DNA of 64,000 nucleotides, from positions 1 to 64,000 of the forward strand of contig NZ_NTGE01000009.1 in assembly GCF_002291145.1 (NCBI RefSeq), written 5' to 3'. Position 1 is the stretch's first letter. Each line of letters starts with the position of its first letter. The position numbers and the translations under genes were made by a program. The notes beneath the pieces were generated by a model. The model made no database searches, was not told where the DNA came from, and saw only the letters and a list, made by a program, of their open reading frames with translations. Below are positions 8,499-19,717 of this stretch, one piece after another. The stretch comes from Streptomyces sp. SA15. Lineage in GTDB: Bacteria; Actinomycetota; Actinomycetes; Streptomycetales; Streptomycetaceae.

Positions 8499-11459
8499 TT
8501 GGCTTTCCAGATGCCGGACCGCGGCGGAGGCCCGACGGGGCCACGGATCAGAGTGGGCCGCCCGTCCCGGCGTGTCCGGACCCTGCTCATGACGCTGGGC
8601 GTCCTTGCCGTTCTCGGCATGGCGTTCACCATGTTCGCGGGGTTCTGGACGGACTGGCTCTGGTACCGGTCGGTGAACTACTCGTCCGTGTTCACGACCA
8701 CCCTGTGGACCAAGATCGGGCTCTTCTTCGTCTTCGGTCTGCTGATGGCCCTCGCGGTCGGCTTCAACATCTGGCTGGCGCACCGGCTGCGGCCGCCGCT
8801 GAGCGCCATGTCGATGGAGCAGCAGAGCCTCGACCGCTACCGGATGGGCATCGCGCCGTACAAGAAGTGGCTGCTGTTCGGGATCACCGCCCTGGTGGGC
8901 CTGATCGCCGGCGCCTCCGCCTCCAGTCAGTGGCGGACCTGGCTGATGTGGGTCAACGGCGTCTCGTTCGGCGAGAAGGACCCGCAGTTCCATCTCGATG
9001 TGTCGTTCTTCGCCTTCGATCTGCCCTGGTACCGGTTCCTGCTCGGCTTCGGCTTCGCCGCCGCGATCCTCTCCGTGATCGCCGCCGCGCTCACCCACTA
9101 CCTGTACGGCGGGCTCAGGATCACCTCCCCGGGCGCGCGCGCCACCGCTGCCGCGACGGGGCACCTGTCGGTGCTGCTGGGCATCTTCGTCGCCCTCAAG
9201 GCGGTCGCGTACTGGCTCGACCGGTACGGACTGGCGGTGAAGTCCAGCGACTTCAAGGCCACCGACAACTGGACGGGCCTCAGGTACGTCGACGCCAACG
9301 CCTATCTGCCGGCCAAGACGATCCTGTTCTGCATCGCGGTCATCTGCGCCCTGCTGTTCTTCGCCACCCTGTGGCGGCGCACCTGGCAGCTGCCCGTCAT
9401 CGGCTTCGGTCTGATGGTGCTCTCGGCGATCCTCATCGGCGGTCTGTACCCGGCGATCGTCCAGAAGTTCCAGGTCCAGCCGAACGAGCAGGCCAAGGAA
9501 GCGCCGTACGTCGAGAAGAACCTCAAGGCGACGCGCGACGCGTACGGCATCGACGACTCCAAGGTCTCCGAGTACTCGGGCAAACCCAGCACCACGGACA
9601 AGACCAAGCTGCGCGACGACGCCGCCGACGCGGCGAGCATCCGCATCATGGACCCGAACATCGTCTCGCCGACGTTCCAGCAGCTCCAGCAGATGCGGAA
9701 CTACTACGCGTTCCCGACCAACCTGGACGTCGACCGCTACAGCAAGGACGGCCAGGACCAGGACACGGTCATCGGTCTGCGTGAGCTGAACCTCAACGGC
9801 ATTCCGAAGAACAACTGGATCAACGACCACTTCCGCTACACCCACGGCTACGGCGTGGTCGCCGCCAAGGGCACCACCGCCGACACCGAGGGCCGCCCGG
9901 TCTTCACCGAGTCCGACCTGCCGTCCAAGGGCGACCTGGGGACGTACCAGCAGCGGATCTACTACGGCGAGAAGACCACCACGTACTCGATCGTCGGCGG
10001 CCCCCAGAAGGAGATCGACTACTCCGACGACAGCGGCGAGAAGACCTACAGCTACAACGGCGACGGTGGGGTCAACCTCTCCAACCCGATAAACAGGGCC
10101 GCGTACGCCGCGGCGTTCAGCGAGCCGCAGATCCTCTACTCCGGAGCGATCGGCGACGGTTCGCGGATTCTGTACAACCGCACGCCCAAGCAGCGTGTCG
10201 AGGCGGTGGCCCCCTGGCTGACCATCGACGGCGACGCCTATCCGGCGGTGGTGGGCGGCAAGATCCAGTGGATCGTCGACGCGTACACGACGACGAACGG
10301 ATACCCGTACTCCTCGCGTACGACTCTCGGTGATACGACGGCCGACTCCTTGACCGCGACCAACAACGCGCGCGCGGTGGTGGCCCAGCAGAACCAGGTC
10401 AACTACATCCGCAACTCGGTGAAGGCGACCGTCGACGCGTACACCGGCGAGGTCAAGCTCTACCAGTGGGACACCAAGGACCCGGTCCTCAAGACCTGGA
10501 TGAAGGCGTTCCCCGGCACGGTGGAGCCGAGGAGTGACATCTCGGAGTCGCTCATGGCTCATCTGCGGTACCCGCAGGACCTGTTCAAGGTCCAGCGTGA
10601 GCTGCTCACCCGCTACCACGTCGCGGACGCGGACACCTTCCTCAGCGGCAGCGAGGTGTGGCAGGTGCCGGACGACCCGACCAACAAGTCGGGCAACGCG
10701 GTGCCGCCGTACTACCTGAGCATGAAGATGCCCGACCAGGCGGCACAGGCGTTCTCGCTGACGACGACCTTCACGCCCAACGGCCGGGACAACCTCAGTG
10801 CGTTCATGTCGATCGACGCCGAGGCGGGCACGCCCGACTACGGCAAGATCAGAATCCTGAAGTTGCCGACAAGTACGACCGTCGACGGACCTAAACAGGT
10901 CCAGAGCCAGTTCAACTCCGAACAGGACATCGCCGAATCGATCAGGCTCCTGAGAGGCGGCGACTCCGAGGTCGAGTACGGCAACCTGCTGACGGTGCCA
11001 CTCGACGGAGGACTGCTCTACGTGGAGCCGGTCTACGTACGCGGTGGTGGACTGAAGTACCCGCTGCTGCGCAAGGTGTTGGTGTCCTACGGAGGCAACA
11101 CCGCCTTCGAGGACACGCTCGACGAGGCCCTCAACAAGGTCTTCGGAGCGGAGGGCCCGACCACCGAGCCACCACCGGACGAGGGCGAGACGACCCCTCC
11201 GCCACCGACGTCCACCAACCCGACGGTCCAAGAAGCGCTGAACGACGCCCAGAAGGCCTTCGAGGCCGGCCAGCAGGCTCTGAAGGACAACAACTGGACG
11301 GCGTACGGCGAGGCGCAGAAGGACCTGGAGGAGGCGCTGCGGCGGGCCGAGGACGCGCAGAACCAGGCCGGCGGGACCGGCGGCAGCAGCCCAAGTCCCA
11401 GCGGTAGCCCCAGTCCCGGCGGCAGTCCGAGTCCCGCCGGCAGTCCTGACAGCAGCTGA
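8499..11459 (+). CDS. UPF0182-family large membrane protein
   Basis: 986 residues from a TTG at 8499, preceded at eight bases by GAGG; the protein then starts [10 protein letters not shown]. The first ~330 residues hold about seven hydrophobic helices (for example [19 protein letters not shown]), followed by a large presumed extracellular domain of ~550 residues. The tail has [16 protein letters not shown], a helical segment ([19 protein letters not shown]) and [16 protein letters not shown]. This organisation and length match UPF0182/COG1615 proteins of actinobacteria. Role unknown; a cell-surface function is inferred from topology. Confidence 0.88.
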   Translation: MAFQMPDRGGGPTGPRIRVGRPSRRVRTLLMTLGVLAVLGMAFTMFAGFWTDWLWYRSVNYSSVFTTTLWTKIGLFFVFGLLMALAVGFNIWLAHRLRPPLSAMSMEQQSLDRYRMGIAPYKKWLLFGITALVGLIAGASASSQWRTWLMWVNGVSFGEKDPQFHLDVSFFAFDLPWYRFLLGFGFAAAILSVIAAALTHYLYGGLRITSPGARATAAATGHLSVLLGIFVALKAVAYWLDRYGLAVKSSDFKATDNWTGLRYVDANAYLPAKTILFCIAVICALLFFATLWRRTWQLPVIGFGLMVLSAILIGGLYPAIVQKFQVQPNEQAKEAPYVEKNLKATRDAYGIDDSKVSEYSGKPSTTDKTKLRDDAADAASIRIMDPNIVSPTFQQLQQMRNYYAFPTNLDVDRYSKDGQDQDTVIGLRELNLNGIPKNNWINDHFRYTHGYGVVAAKGTTADTEGRPVFTESDLPSKGDLGTYQQRIYYGEKTTTYSIVGGPQKEIDYSDDSGEKTYSYNGDGGVNLSNPINRAAYAAAFSEPQILYSGAIGDGSRILYNRTPKQRVEAVAPWLTIDGDAYPAVVGGKIQWIVDAYTTTNGYPYSSRTTLGDTTADSLTATNNARAVVAQQNQVNYIRNSVKATVDAYTGEVKLYQWDTKDPVLKTWMKAFPGTVEPRSDISESLMAHLRYPQDLFKVQRELLTRYHVADADTFLSGSEVWQVPDDPTNKSGNAVPPYYLSMKMPDQAAQAFSLTTTFTPNGRDNLSAFMSIDAEAGTPDYGKIRILKLPTSTTVDGPKQVQSQFNSEQDIAESIRLLRGGDSEVEYGNLLTVPLDGGLLYVEPVYVRGGGLKYPLLRKVLVSYGGNTAFEDTLDEALNKVFGAEGPTTEPPPDEGETTPPPPTSTNPTVQEALNDAQKAFEAGQQALKDNNWTAYGEAQKDLEEALRRAEDAQNQAGGTGGSSPSPSGSPSPGGSPSPAGSPDSS

Positions 11460-11503
11460 TCGAAAAGCCCACCTCGCGCCGTGATACGGTTGCAGAACAA
11501 CGG

Positions 11504-11577
11504 CGCGGGGTGGAGCAGCTCGGTAGCTCGCTGGGCTCATAACCCAGAGGTCGCAGGTTCAAATCCTGTCCCCGCTA
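11504..11577 (+). tRNA. Initiator tRNA-fMet (CAT), copy 1
   Basis: Cloverleaf with anticodon CAT and loop CTCATAA. Three consecutive G-C pairs in the anticodon stem (GGG/CCC) and an unpaired first acceptor position (C1 opposite T72) are hallmarks of bacterial initiator tRNA. The T arm is GCAGGTTCAAATCCTGT. CCA is not encoded. The copy at 13744 is identical over all 74 bases. Confidence 0.95.
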
Positions 11578-11606
11578 CTGAAGTCGACGACGCGTCGTAC
11601 GACAGC

Positions 11607-11640
11607 GAAGGCCCGGATCCTGAAAAGGATCCGGGCCTTC
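11607..11640 (+). terminator. Terminator after first initiator tRNA
   Basis: GAAGGCCCGGATCC, six-base loop TGAAAA, then the exact complement: a 14-bp perfect stem 29 bp after the tRNA. Confidence 0.88.
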
Positions 11641-11804
11641 GTGGTGTGCGAACGCATGTGCCGACGTAGGGGACGGCCGTGCCGCCGAGGGGAGTTGAGG
11701 GATCTGTGTTTGACTTGTCTCTCTGTGGGCATGTCGACAAAACGCTGAAGTGACCTCACTGGCTGCGGTATACCAGGTGTACCCAGGTTGCAGGTGGTGC
11801 GACG

Positions 11805-13631
11805 ATGGACGTTATGGGGGACAAGGCGACTCTGTTCGAGACAGGGCGATTTGTGCAGCCTTCCCAGCAGGACGAGGCCGGGGAGGTGGCCGACGACGCC
11901 GCCGAGGAGGTCCGTCGGCGGATCGCGGCCGAAGCCGGCGACATCGAGGCGATGAGCGTCCTCGGAGCCATGCTGCTGCGCCGCGGCGATCTCGACGGAG
12001 CCGAGCCCCATCTGCGTGCCGCCACCGCCGCCGGTGACCGTGCCGCCGCCAACAACCTCGGGGTCCTTCTTCACCAGCGTGGTTACGCCGACGAGGCCGC
12101 CGGGTGGTGGCGCATCGCCGCCGTGGCCGGGTCCGCCGCGGCCGCGCACGCGCTGGGCCGTCATCACCGCGAGCGGGGCGACGAGCCCGCCGCGGAGTAC
12201 TGGCTGCGCCAGTCCGCCGAGCAGGGGCACTCGCTGGGGGCCTACGCGCTCGCCGATCTGCTGGAGCACCGCGGCGACGCCGGGGCCGAGCGGTGGATGC
12301 GGGCCGCGGCCGAGCGGGGGCACCGGGAGGCGGCGTACCGCCTGGCACGCGCGCTCGATCGCCGGGCGGCGGACGAGGAGGAGGCACCCGCCTCCGGACC
12401 TGGAGCCGACGACGGTGCCTCCCTGCTGGGCGAGGCCGAACAGTGGTACCGGCAGGCCGCCGCGCGCGGACACCGGCGGGCCGCGCTGCACCTCGGGGCG
12501 ATCCTGGAGAAGCGCGGCCAGCTCAAGGAGGCCGGGCGCTGGTACCTGACGTCCGCCAAGGACGGGGAAGCGCGCGCCGCCTGCGCGCTCGGGTTTCTGC
12601 TGCGGGACGCGGGAGACACCGAGAGCGCGGCCGTGTGGTGGCTCAGAGCCGCGCAGGACGGGGACGGCAACGCGGCCAACGCGCTGGGCGCGCTGCACGC
12701 CGAGCGCGGTGAGCCGCAGACCGCCGAGCGGTGGTACCGAGCCGCGATGGACGCCGGGGACGACAATGGCGCGTACAACCTCGGGCTGCTCTGCGCCGAG
12801 CAGGGGCGCACCGCGCAGGCCGAGCAGTGGTACCGGCGGGCCGCGTACGCCGGGCACCGCGAGGCGGCCAACGCGCTGGCGATCCTGCTGCTCCAGGGCG
12901 GGGATGCGGCCGGGGCGGAGCCGTGGTTCTCGAAGGCCGCCGAGGCGGGAAGTGTCGACGCCGCGTTCAACCTGGGGATCCTGTTCGCGGGGCGGGGCGA
13001 GGAGTCCGTAGCACTGCGGTGGTACGAGCGGGCCGCGGCCGCCGGGCACACGGAGGCGGCGCTGCAGGTCGGCATCGCGCGGCTGCGGCACGGGGACGAG
13101 CCCGAGGCGGAGCGGCATCTGCGGTGTGCGGCGGGGGGCGGTAGCGCCGAGGCCGCGTACCGGCTGGCGACCGTGCTCGACGCGCGGCGGCCGCCGGCGC
13201 CCGCGCACGAGCTCGGGGAGACCGTGCACGAGAAGACCGAGTGCGAGGAGTGGTACGAGCGGGCCGCTGGTCAGGGGCACCGGCGGGCGCAGGTCCGGGT
13301 CGGGATGCTGGCCGCCGCGCGCGGCGACGTGGTGGAGGCGGCTCGTTGGTACCGGCAGGCGGCCGAGGCCGGGTCGCGGAACGGGGCGTTCAATCTGGGG
13401 CTGCTGCTGGCCCGGGAGGGGAGTGAGCCGGAGGCGGCGGTGTGGTGGACGCGGGCGGCCGACGCCGGGCACGGGCGGGCGGCGCTGCGGCTGGCCCTGG
13501 TCTACGCGCGTCGGGGAGAGCTGGCCGAAGGGCAGCGGTGGGCCGACCGGGCGGTGTCCCTCGGGCCGGGCGAGGTCGCGGAGCGGGCGGCTCGGTTGCG
13601 GGACGCGCTTCGGCAGGAGCTGTCGGCGTGA
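11805..13631 (+). CDS. SEL1/TPR-repeat protein
   Basis: 608 residues built almost wholly of SEL1-like alpha-helical repeats of about 36 residues (recurring AEQWYRQAAARGHRRAALHL, AAFNLGILFAGRGE, AARWYRQAAEAGSRNGAFNL). About fifteen repeats can be counted. The start at 11805 has AGGTGG some six bases upstream; ATG 11814 is an alternative. There is no signal peptide or catalytic domain, so it should be a cytoplasmic protein-binding scaffold. It lies between two identical initiator tRNA genes. Partner proteins are not predictable. Confidence 0.87.
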   Translation: MDVMGDKATLFETGRFVQPSQQDEAGEVADDAAEEVRRRIAAEAGDIEAMSVLGAMLLRRGDLDGAEPHLRAATAAGDRAAANNLGVLLHQRGYADEAAGWWRIAAVAGSAAAAHALGRHHRERGDEPAAEYWLRQSAEQGHSLGAYALADLLEHRGDAGAERWMRAAAERGHREAAYRLARALDRRAADEEEAPASGPGADDGASLLGEAEQWYRQAAARGHRRAALHLGAILEKRGQLKEAGRWYLTSAKDGEARAACALGFLLRDAGDTESAAVWWLRAAQDGDGNAANALGALHAERGEPQTAERWYRAAMDAGDDNGAYNLGLLCAEQGRTAQAEQWYRRAAYAGHREAANALAILLLQGGDAAGAEPWFSKAAEAGSVDAAFNLGILFAGRGEESVALRWYERAAAAGHTEAALQVGIARLRHGDEPEAERHLRCAAGGGSAEAAYRLATVLDARRPPAPAHELGETVHEKTECEEWYERAAGQGHRRAQVRVGMLAAARGDVVEAARWYRQAAEAGSRNGAFNLGLLLAREGSEPEAAVWWTRAADAGHGRAALRLALVYARRGELAEGQRWADRAVSLGPGEVAERAARLRDALRQELSA

Positions 13632-13743
13632 CCCCGCGCTGGGCCGAGGGCCGGTTTGACGGACCGTCCTGACCTGGGCCGATGCAGGGCAGGTAATCGA
13701 TTTGCTTCTGTCCGCGTCCTTGACGTAATGTTGCATTCATCGA

Positions 13744-13817
13744 CGCGGGGTGGAGCAGCTCGGTAGCTCGCTGGGCTCATAACCCAGAGGTCGCAGGTTC
13801 AAATCCTGTCCCCGCTA
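13744..13817 (+). tRNA. Initiator tRNA-fMet (CAT), copy 2
   Basis: All 74 bases are identical to the copy at 11504, and the next six bases (CTGAAG) are also the same. It has the same CAT anticodon, GGG/CCC anticodon stem and C1/T72 mismatch. Confidence 0.95.
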
Positions 13818-13824
13818 CTGAAGG

Positions 13825-13860
13825 CCGAGGGCCGGAATCCGAAAGGGTTCCGGCTCTCGG
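13825..13860 (+). terminator. Terminator after second initiator tRNA
   Basis: CCGAGGGCCGGAATCC pairs with GGGTTCCGGCTCTCGG around a GAAA loop, with one or two mismatches or wobbles. It starts 8 bp after the tRNA. Confidence 0.82.
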
Positions 13861-13879
13861 TGCGTTCAAGGCGTTCAGG

Positions 13880-14290
13880 TCAGGCGCGGTGGCCCACCGC
13901 CTCCTCGTACAAGGATCTGTTCACCGTCTGTGACTCCGGGAGCGGGTCTCCCTCTGCCACGCCCTGGGCGACGTACGCGGACTGCAGGCGGTCCGTCGTG
14001 CCCGCGCGGATTTCCCAAGATCATGGCGGCGGCCGGGCGAGCCACACGGCGGAGCCGCATATCGGGCCGCAGCGTGGTACGGATCTCCACCGTGCCCGTG
14101 CTCGGCCGGAGCAGCCCCGCCGCTTGCGCAGCAGCGTGGACTTGCCGCAGCCGGAGGGGCCGACGACGCAGACGAACTCGCCCGGGGCGACGGTCAGGTC
14201 GAGCGGACCGAGGGCGTCGACGGTGTGCGGGCCGCGGCCGAAGGTGCGGGTCAGTTCGGTGGCGTGGAGTTTTGGGCGCGGATCTCCCAC
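13880..14290 (-). pseudogene. Decayed ABC-transporter ATPase gene
   Basis: From a GTG at 14290 the minus strand reads a typical ABC ATPase start ([13 protein letters not shown]) and Walker [12 protein letters not shown]. The frame then shifts near 14155: [14 protein letters not shown], the sequence expected after Walker A, appears in another frame. No Q-loop, signature or Walker B follows. A third frame between about 13995 and the TGA at 13880 gives a high-GC3 coding tail (SAYVAQGVAEGDPLPE...YEEAVGHRA) that looks like the C-terminus of an unidentified protein, presumably fused by deletion. The stretch is best read as a dead remnant of a nitrate/taurine-type transporter locus; no intact permease is nearby. 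Confidence 0.7.
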
Positions 14291-14384
14291 GGTTGCTCTC
14301 GCGGAGTTCGGTACGGGGCGGGGGGTGCCGCACGACGATATGACGGTCCGTCAGATCCAGGAAGCCCGTACGGCGCATGGAGTC

Positions 14385-14423
14385 GTCTTCGTACGGAGTC
14401 TTCGTGCGGAGTCTTCGTACGCA
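14385..14423. repeat. Three tandem 13-bp repeats
   Basis: GTCTTCGTACGGA, GTCTTCGTGCGGA, GTCTTCGTACGCA occur head to tail between the ABC pseudogene and the fur terminator. No protein-coding role is seen. Confidence 0.75.
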
Positions 14424-14427
14424 GCAC

Positions 14428-14461
14428 GAAGCCCCGGCTCCCAAGAGGGTGCCGGGGCTTC
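14428..14461 (-). terminator. Terminator downstream of the Fur-family gene
   Basis: GAAGCCCCGGC and GCCGGGGCTTC form an 11-bp perfect stem with a 12-base loop, 30 bp past the stop of the fur-like gene. Confidence 0.82.
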
Positions 14462-14490
14462 AGTGAGTGTCGCGGGGTGTGCCGGCCTTG

Positions 14491-14907
14491 CTAGGCCGCC
14501 GCGCAGTTCGGGCAGACGCCGCGGTACGTCACCTCGACGTCCGAGACCGTGAAGCCGAAGCGCTCCGAGTCGGGGAGGTCGGCCAGCGGGTTGCCGCTCG
14601 GGTGGACGTCTCGGATCGCGCCGCACTGGGCGCAGACGAGGTGGTGGTGCGGCCGGTGGGCGTTGGGGTCGTACCGCTTGGCGCGCTTGTCGGTGGCGAC
14701 CTCGAGGACCTCGCCGAGGGAGACCAGCTCGCCCAGCGTGTTGTAGACGGTCGCCCGGGAGATCTCCGGCAGCTTGGCGACGGCCCGCGCGTGGACCTCG
14801 TCGGCCGTCAGGTGGACGTGATCGCCGTCGAGGACCTCGGCCACGACGCGCCGCTGCGCGGTCATCCGCCAGCCGCGGCCGCGCAGTCGTTCCAGAAGGT
14901 CACTCAT
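14491..14907 (-). CDS. Fur-family metalloregulator
   Basis: 138 residues. The winged-helix DNA-binding domain occupies the first ~80 residues (RATVYNTLGEL recognition region). The metal sites are the His-rich HRPHHHLVC, the CAQC pair and the C-terminal CPNC pair. The start at 14907 begins the family-typical MSDLLERLRGRGWRMTAQR. It is a peroxide- or iron-sensing repressor type. It is divergent from katG, whose own furA is broken, so it might regulate katG, but that is inference. Confident as Fur family, unsure of subtype. Confidence 0.9.
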   Translation of the reverse strand: MSDLLERLRGRGWRMTAQRRVVAEVLDGDHVHLTADEVHARAVAKLPEISRATVYNTLGELVSLGEVLEVATDKRAKRYDPNAHRPHHHLVCAQCGAIRDVHPSGNPLADLPDSERFGFTVSDVEVTYRGVCPNCAAA

Positions 14908-14967
14908 AAAGACCAGCCTAACAGGAGGGGAACCAGATCCCGAACGAATGTGACTTTGGAGCATTGC

Positions 14968-14995
14968 TTGACTTAGACATTGTCCATTGTAGGAT
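14968..14995 (+). promoter_or_regulatory. Candidate furA-katG promoter
   Basis: TTGACT, 16-base spacer, TAGGAT, on the strand of katG and 53 bp before the furA remnant. The direct repeat CATTGTCCATTG in the spacer may be part of an operator. Confidence 0.5.
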
Positions 14996-15048
14996 CGAGA
15001 TCGGCTTTGGCCAAGGCGACAGGAACAGGCAGCAGTAACGTGGGCACC

Positions 15049-15232
15049 ATGAGCGAATCCCAGGCTCCGACGACCGTCGAGGAGCTGCGCGGTGCCGGCC
15101 TGCGAGCGACGGAAGCCGGTCGGCGAGGCCCTCTGCCTGACGGTGTCCCATGGCCGGGGCTTCTCGAACGACGACGCCGCGGTCATCCATCGGGGTCTGC
15201 GCCCCGACCGTTCCACCGCCCGCAGTTGCTGA
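15049..15232 (+). pseudogene. furA: furA with internal deletion (upstream of katG)
   Basis: From the ATG at 15049 the first ~22 codons (MSESQAPTTVEELRGAGLRA) match the N-terminus expected of the FurA/FurS regulators that precede actinobacterial katG. Near 15113 the similarity jumps to another frame that encodes the FurA C-terminus (VGEALCLTVSHGRGF, then RSTARSC and TGA at 15230). About 260 bp of the middle, including the recognition helix and metal ligands, is gone. The end reads LRPDRS where a CPEC-type pair is expected. The gene cannot make a working repressor. Confidence 0.75.
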
Positions 15233-15241
15233 GCACCGTGA

Positions 15242-17482
<2,241 letters not shown>

Positions 17483-17540
17483 TTTCTACCTGGCCTGATT
17501 TCGGCCTCGCCTGATTTCGGCCTCGTCCGATCAGGTCTCG

Positions 17541-17575
17541 GCGGGCCGGATCCCCTGGGCAGGGGGTCCGGCCCG
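17541..17575 (+). terminator. katG terminator
   Basis: GCGGGCCGGA...CCCC pairs with GGGG...TCCGGCCCGC around TGGGCA with one mismatch. Two tandem 16-bp repeats (GCCTGATTTCGGCCTC at 17493 and 17509) precede it. Confidence 0.85.
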
Positions 17576-17610
17576 CCGGTGCGTTCAGGCCATGCGTTCA
17601 GGCCATGCGG

Positions 17611-18003
17611 TCAGGCCGGTGCGTGCTGTCGGGCCGGGGCCCAGCAGCGGATGATGTCGCGGACCGAGACGATGCCGACAGGCTCGCCGCGGTCGAGCAC
17701 GATGAGGTGGCGGAAGCCGCCGTGCGCCATGGCGCGGGCCGCCTCCTCCAGGGTCCAGGCCGGGGCGGCGAAGACGACGTCGGTGGTGGTGTGGGCGTGG
17801 ACGGGCTCCGTGTCCGGGCTCTGGCCCAGGCCCACGGAGTTGAGTACGTCGCGTTCGGTGAGAATGCCGATGCCGCCGGCGTCGGGGTCGAGGACGATGG
17901 CCGCGCCGACCCGGCGGGCGGACATCAGGGCGGCGGCCTGGCGGAGGGTGTGGGTGGGGCCGATGGTGAGGACCACTTGGCTCATGGCGTCGCGGACGAG
18001 CAT
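17611..18003 (-). CDS. CBS-domain pair protein
   Basis: 130 residues consisting of two CBS domains. The first covers ~1-55 (VRDAMSQVVLTIGP...GILTERDVL), the second ~70-125 (GFRHLIVLDRGEPVGIVSVRDII). Such stand-alone pairs bind adenosine nucleotides and act as energy sensors, but the partner is unknown. The upstream stretch 18004-18203 contains GGAGGTGCCTCC, which is both a palindrome and a ribosome site, and short repeats. Three GCG(G/T)TCAGGCC units lie after the stop. Confidence 0.88.
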   Translation of the reverse strand: MLVRDAMSQVVLTIGPTHTLRQAAALMSARRVGAAIVLDPDAGGIGILTERDVLNSVGLGQSPDTEPVHAHTTTDVVFAAPAWTLEEAARAMAHGGFRHLIVLDRGEPVGIVSVRDIIRCWAPARQHAPA

Positions 18004-18030
18004 GGGTTGGAGGCACCTCCTACGAATCCC

Positions 18031-18054
18031 CGGACTCTCGGACTCTCGGACTCT
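18031..18054. repeat. Three tandem 8-bp repeats (CGGACTCT)
   Basis: CGGACTCT occurs three times head to tail, followed by degenerate copies (CGGATGTC, CCTCTCGGACTC), upstream of the CBS gene. Repeat-number variation would be easy here. Confidence 0.75.
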
Positions 18055-18203
18055 CGGATGTCGGGCCTCTCGGACTCCGGTGTCCGCTAGTTCAAGGATT
18101 CACAAATTCACAAATGAGGGTCCTCTCAGAGTGACAGGTAAGGCGGAGGTCAACAAGAGGGCGCGTGCGGTCGTTTGAGGGCGCAGGCGCTCATCTGTTT
18201 ATC

Positions 18204-19004
18204 TCAGTAGCGCTGGTTGAGATATCCCAGCAGCTCGTCGTGGAGCAGGCCGTTCGAGGCGGCCGCGTTGCCGCTGTGCGGGCCCGGGCGGCCGTCGAGA
18301 CCGGTGAAGGTGCCGCCGGCCTCCGTCACGACGATCGCGTTCGCGGCCATGTCCCACAGGGAGAGTTCCGGCTCGGCGCAGATGTCGACCGCGCCCTCGG
18401 CGACCAGCATGTACGGCCAGAAGTCGCCGTATGCGCGCGTGCGCCACACTTCGCGGGTCAGGTCCAGGAAGCCGTCCAGCCTGCCCTGCTCCTCCCAGCC
18501 GCTGAGCGAGGAGTACGCGAAGGAGGCGTCCGTGAGCTTCGAGACACGGGAGACGTGCAGGCGTGAGGCCGAGCTGAGGCTGCGGCCGGTGAAGGCGCCG
18601 TGGCCCTTCGCGGCCCACCAGCGGCGGCCGAGGGCGGGGGCGGAGACGACGCCGACGACGGGCTCGAAGCCGGTCTCGCCCGCCTCCATGAGGGAGATGA
18701 GGGTGGCCCAGACGGGGACGCCGCGTACGTAGTTCTTGGTGCCGTCGATCGGGTCGACGACCCAGCGGCGGGGGCCGGTGCCTTGGATGCCGTATTCCTC
18801 GCCGAGGATCGCGTCGCGGGGGCGGGCGCGCCCGAGTTGGCCGCGGATGAGTTCTTCCGCGGCCTTGTCCGCTTCGCTGACCGGGGTCATGTCCGGCTTC
18901 GTTTCGACCTTGAGGTCTAGGGCCTTGAAGCGGGCCATGGTGGCCGCGTCTGCCGCGTCCGCGAGGACGTGGGCGAAGCGGAGGTCGTCGAGGTAGTCGG
19001 GCAT
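18204..19004 (-). CDS. hisN: Histidinol-phosphatase HisN (inositol monophosphatase fold)
   Basis: 266 residues. Metal-binding motifs of the IMPase superfamily are all present: LGEEYG (~70), [14 protein letters not shown] (~83-96) and [17 protein letters not shown] near residue 220. An orthologous Streptomyces coelicolor gene has been shown to encode L-histidinol-phosphate phosphatase, the penultimate step of histidine biosynthesis, and the context here resembles that locus. GATACCGT lies a few bases before the ATG without an obvious ribosome site, so the mRNA may be leaderless. Confidence 0.88.
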   Translation of the reverse strand: MPDYLDDLRFAHVLADAADAATMARFKALDLKVETKPDMTPVSEADKAAEELIRGQLGRARPRDAILGEEYGIQGTGPRRWVVDPIDGTKNYVRGVPVWATLISLMEAGETGFEPVVGVVSAPALGRRWWAAKGHGAFTGRSLSSASRLHVSRVSKLTDASFAYSSLSGWEEQGRLDGFLDLTREVWRTRAYGDFWPYMLVAEGAVDICAEPELSLWDMAANAIVVTEAGGTFTGLDGRPGPHSGNAAASNGLLHDELLGYLNQRY

Positions 19005-19201
19005 GTAGCGAACGGTATCTGTCGTGGCTGGTACGGGGCTACGGGGGGCCTTGGGGAGGGGTGTGCGGGGATGGTGCCCGAGGGTTGTTCAGGCACCCCG
19101 CGTTCTCGGTCGCGCGGGGTGGGGGCTGGGCGGGGGTGGGGTGCGCAGCCCGGCGCCGACGGGGTGCCGCCCTCTGCGGGTCGCGAGCCGCCCCAGCGGC
19201 A

Positions 19202-19599
19202 CGACTGCCCGCAGCTTGACAGCGGGGCGGGGTGGCGCTCGCAGCCTGACGGCAGCGACTGCCCGCGGCTTGACGGCAGCGGCTGCCCGCTGCCTGAGGG
19301 CGGCTGGGTGGGTGGGGGTGCTGCGCAGGCTGACGGCGGCGGCTGCCCACAACCTTGAAGGCGGCTGCCCACAGCCTGACGGCAGCGGCTGCCCGCGGCT
19401 TGAGGGTGGCGGCTGCCCGCAGCCTGACGGCAGCGGCTGCCCGCGGCTTGAGGGTGGCGGCTGCCCGCAGCCTGACGGCAGCGGCTGCCCGCGGCTTGAG
19501 GGTGGCGGCTGCCCGCAGCCTGACGGCAGCGACTGCCCGCGGCTTGACGGCAGCGGCTGCCCGCAGCGTGACGGTGGCGGCTGCTCGCAGCCCTACGGT
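19202..19599. repeat. 24-bp tandem repeat array (48-bp higher-order unit)
   Basis: Between 19360 and 19599 ten 24-bp units follow without a gap. They alternate between GGCGGCTGCCCGCAGCCTGA-type and AGCGGCTGCCCGCGGCTTGA-type units, so the real period is 48 bp. Degenerate units extend back to 19202. Each unit contains the small dyad GCGG-CTGC-CCGC. The array fills much of the 713-bp gap between hisN and the tetR gene. Open frames through it are low-complexity by-products. A 7-bp inverted repeat (CTACGGT/ACCGTAG, 19593-19614) closes it. Confidence 0.92.
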
Positions 19600-19655
19600 G
19601 TTGGTCAACCGTAGCCCGGCGGGCGTCGCGCGCCCCCGTGTGCCGCCGCGAACCC

Positions 19656-19684
19656 TTGACAGTGCCTCTGTGCGCGTCAAATCT
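19656..19684 (+). promoter_or_regulatory. Candidate promoter of the tetR gene
   Basis: TTGACA, 17-base spacer, AAATCT. TTGAC and GTCAA also form an inverted repeat over the spacer, which might allow autorepression. Confidence 0.5.
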
Positions 19685-19717
19685 GGGGCGCAGAGCCGAT
19701 CGCCCAGGGAGGCGATG

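Noticed and set aside
7476..11540. A 1354-residue open frame on the minus strand
   Set aside because: It is antisense to the UPF0182 and protease genes, with Arg/Val/Leu-rich low-complexity composition typical of high-GC shadow frames; the plus-strand genes have clear domains.
11559..13736. Minus-strand 725-residue frame across the SEL1 gene and tRNAs
   Set aside because: Runs through a tRNA gene and is a shadow of the repeat protein.
11504..13817. Integrated element between tRNA copies
   Set aside because: No integrase or excisionase; the interval holds one SEL1-repeat gene with normal codon use.
19360..19599. CRISPR-like array
   Set aside because: Units are contiguous with no unique spacers and no cas genes nearby.
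18969..19614. Open frames through the 24-bp repeats, read as a repetitive protein
   Set aside because: All frames stay open because the unit length is a multiple of three and GC-rich; no ribosome site, no plausible fold.
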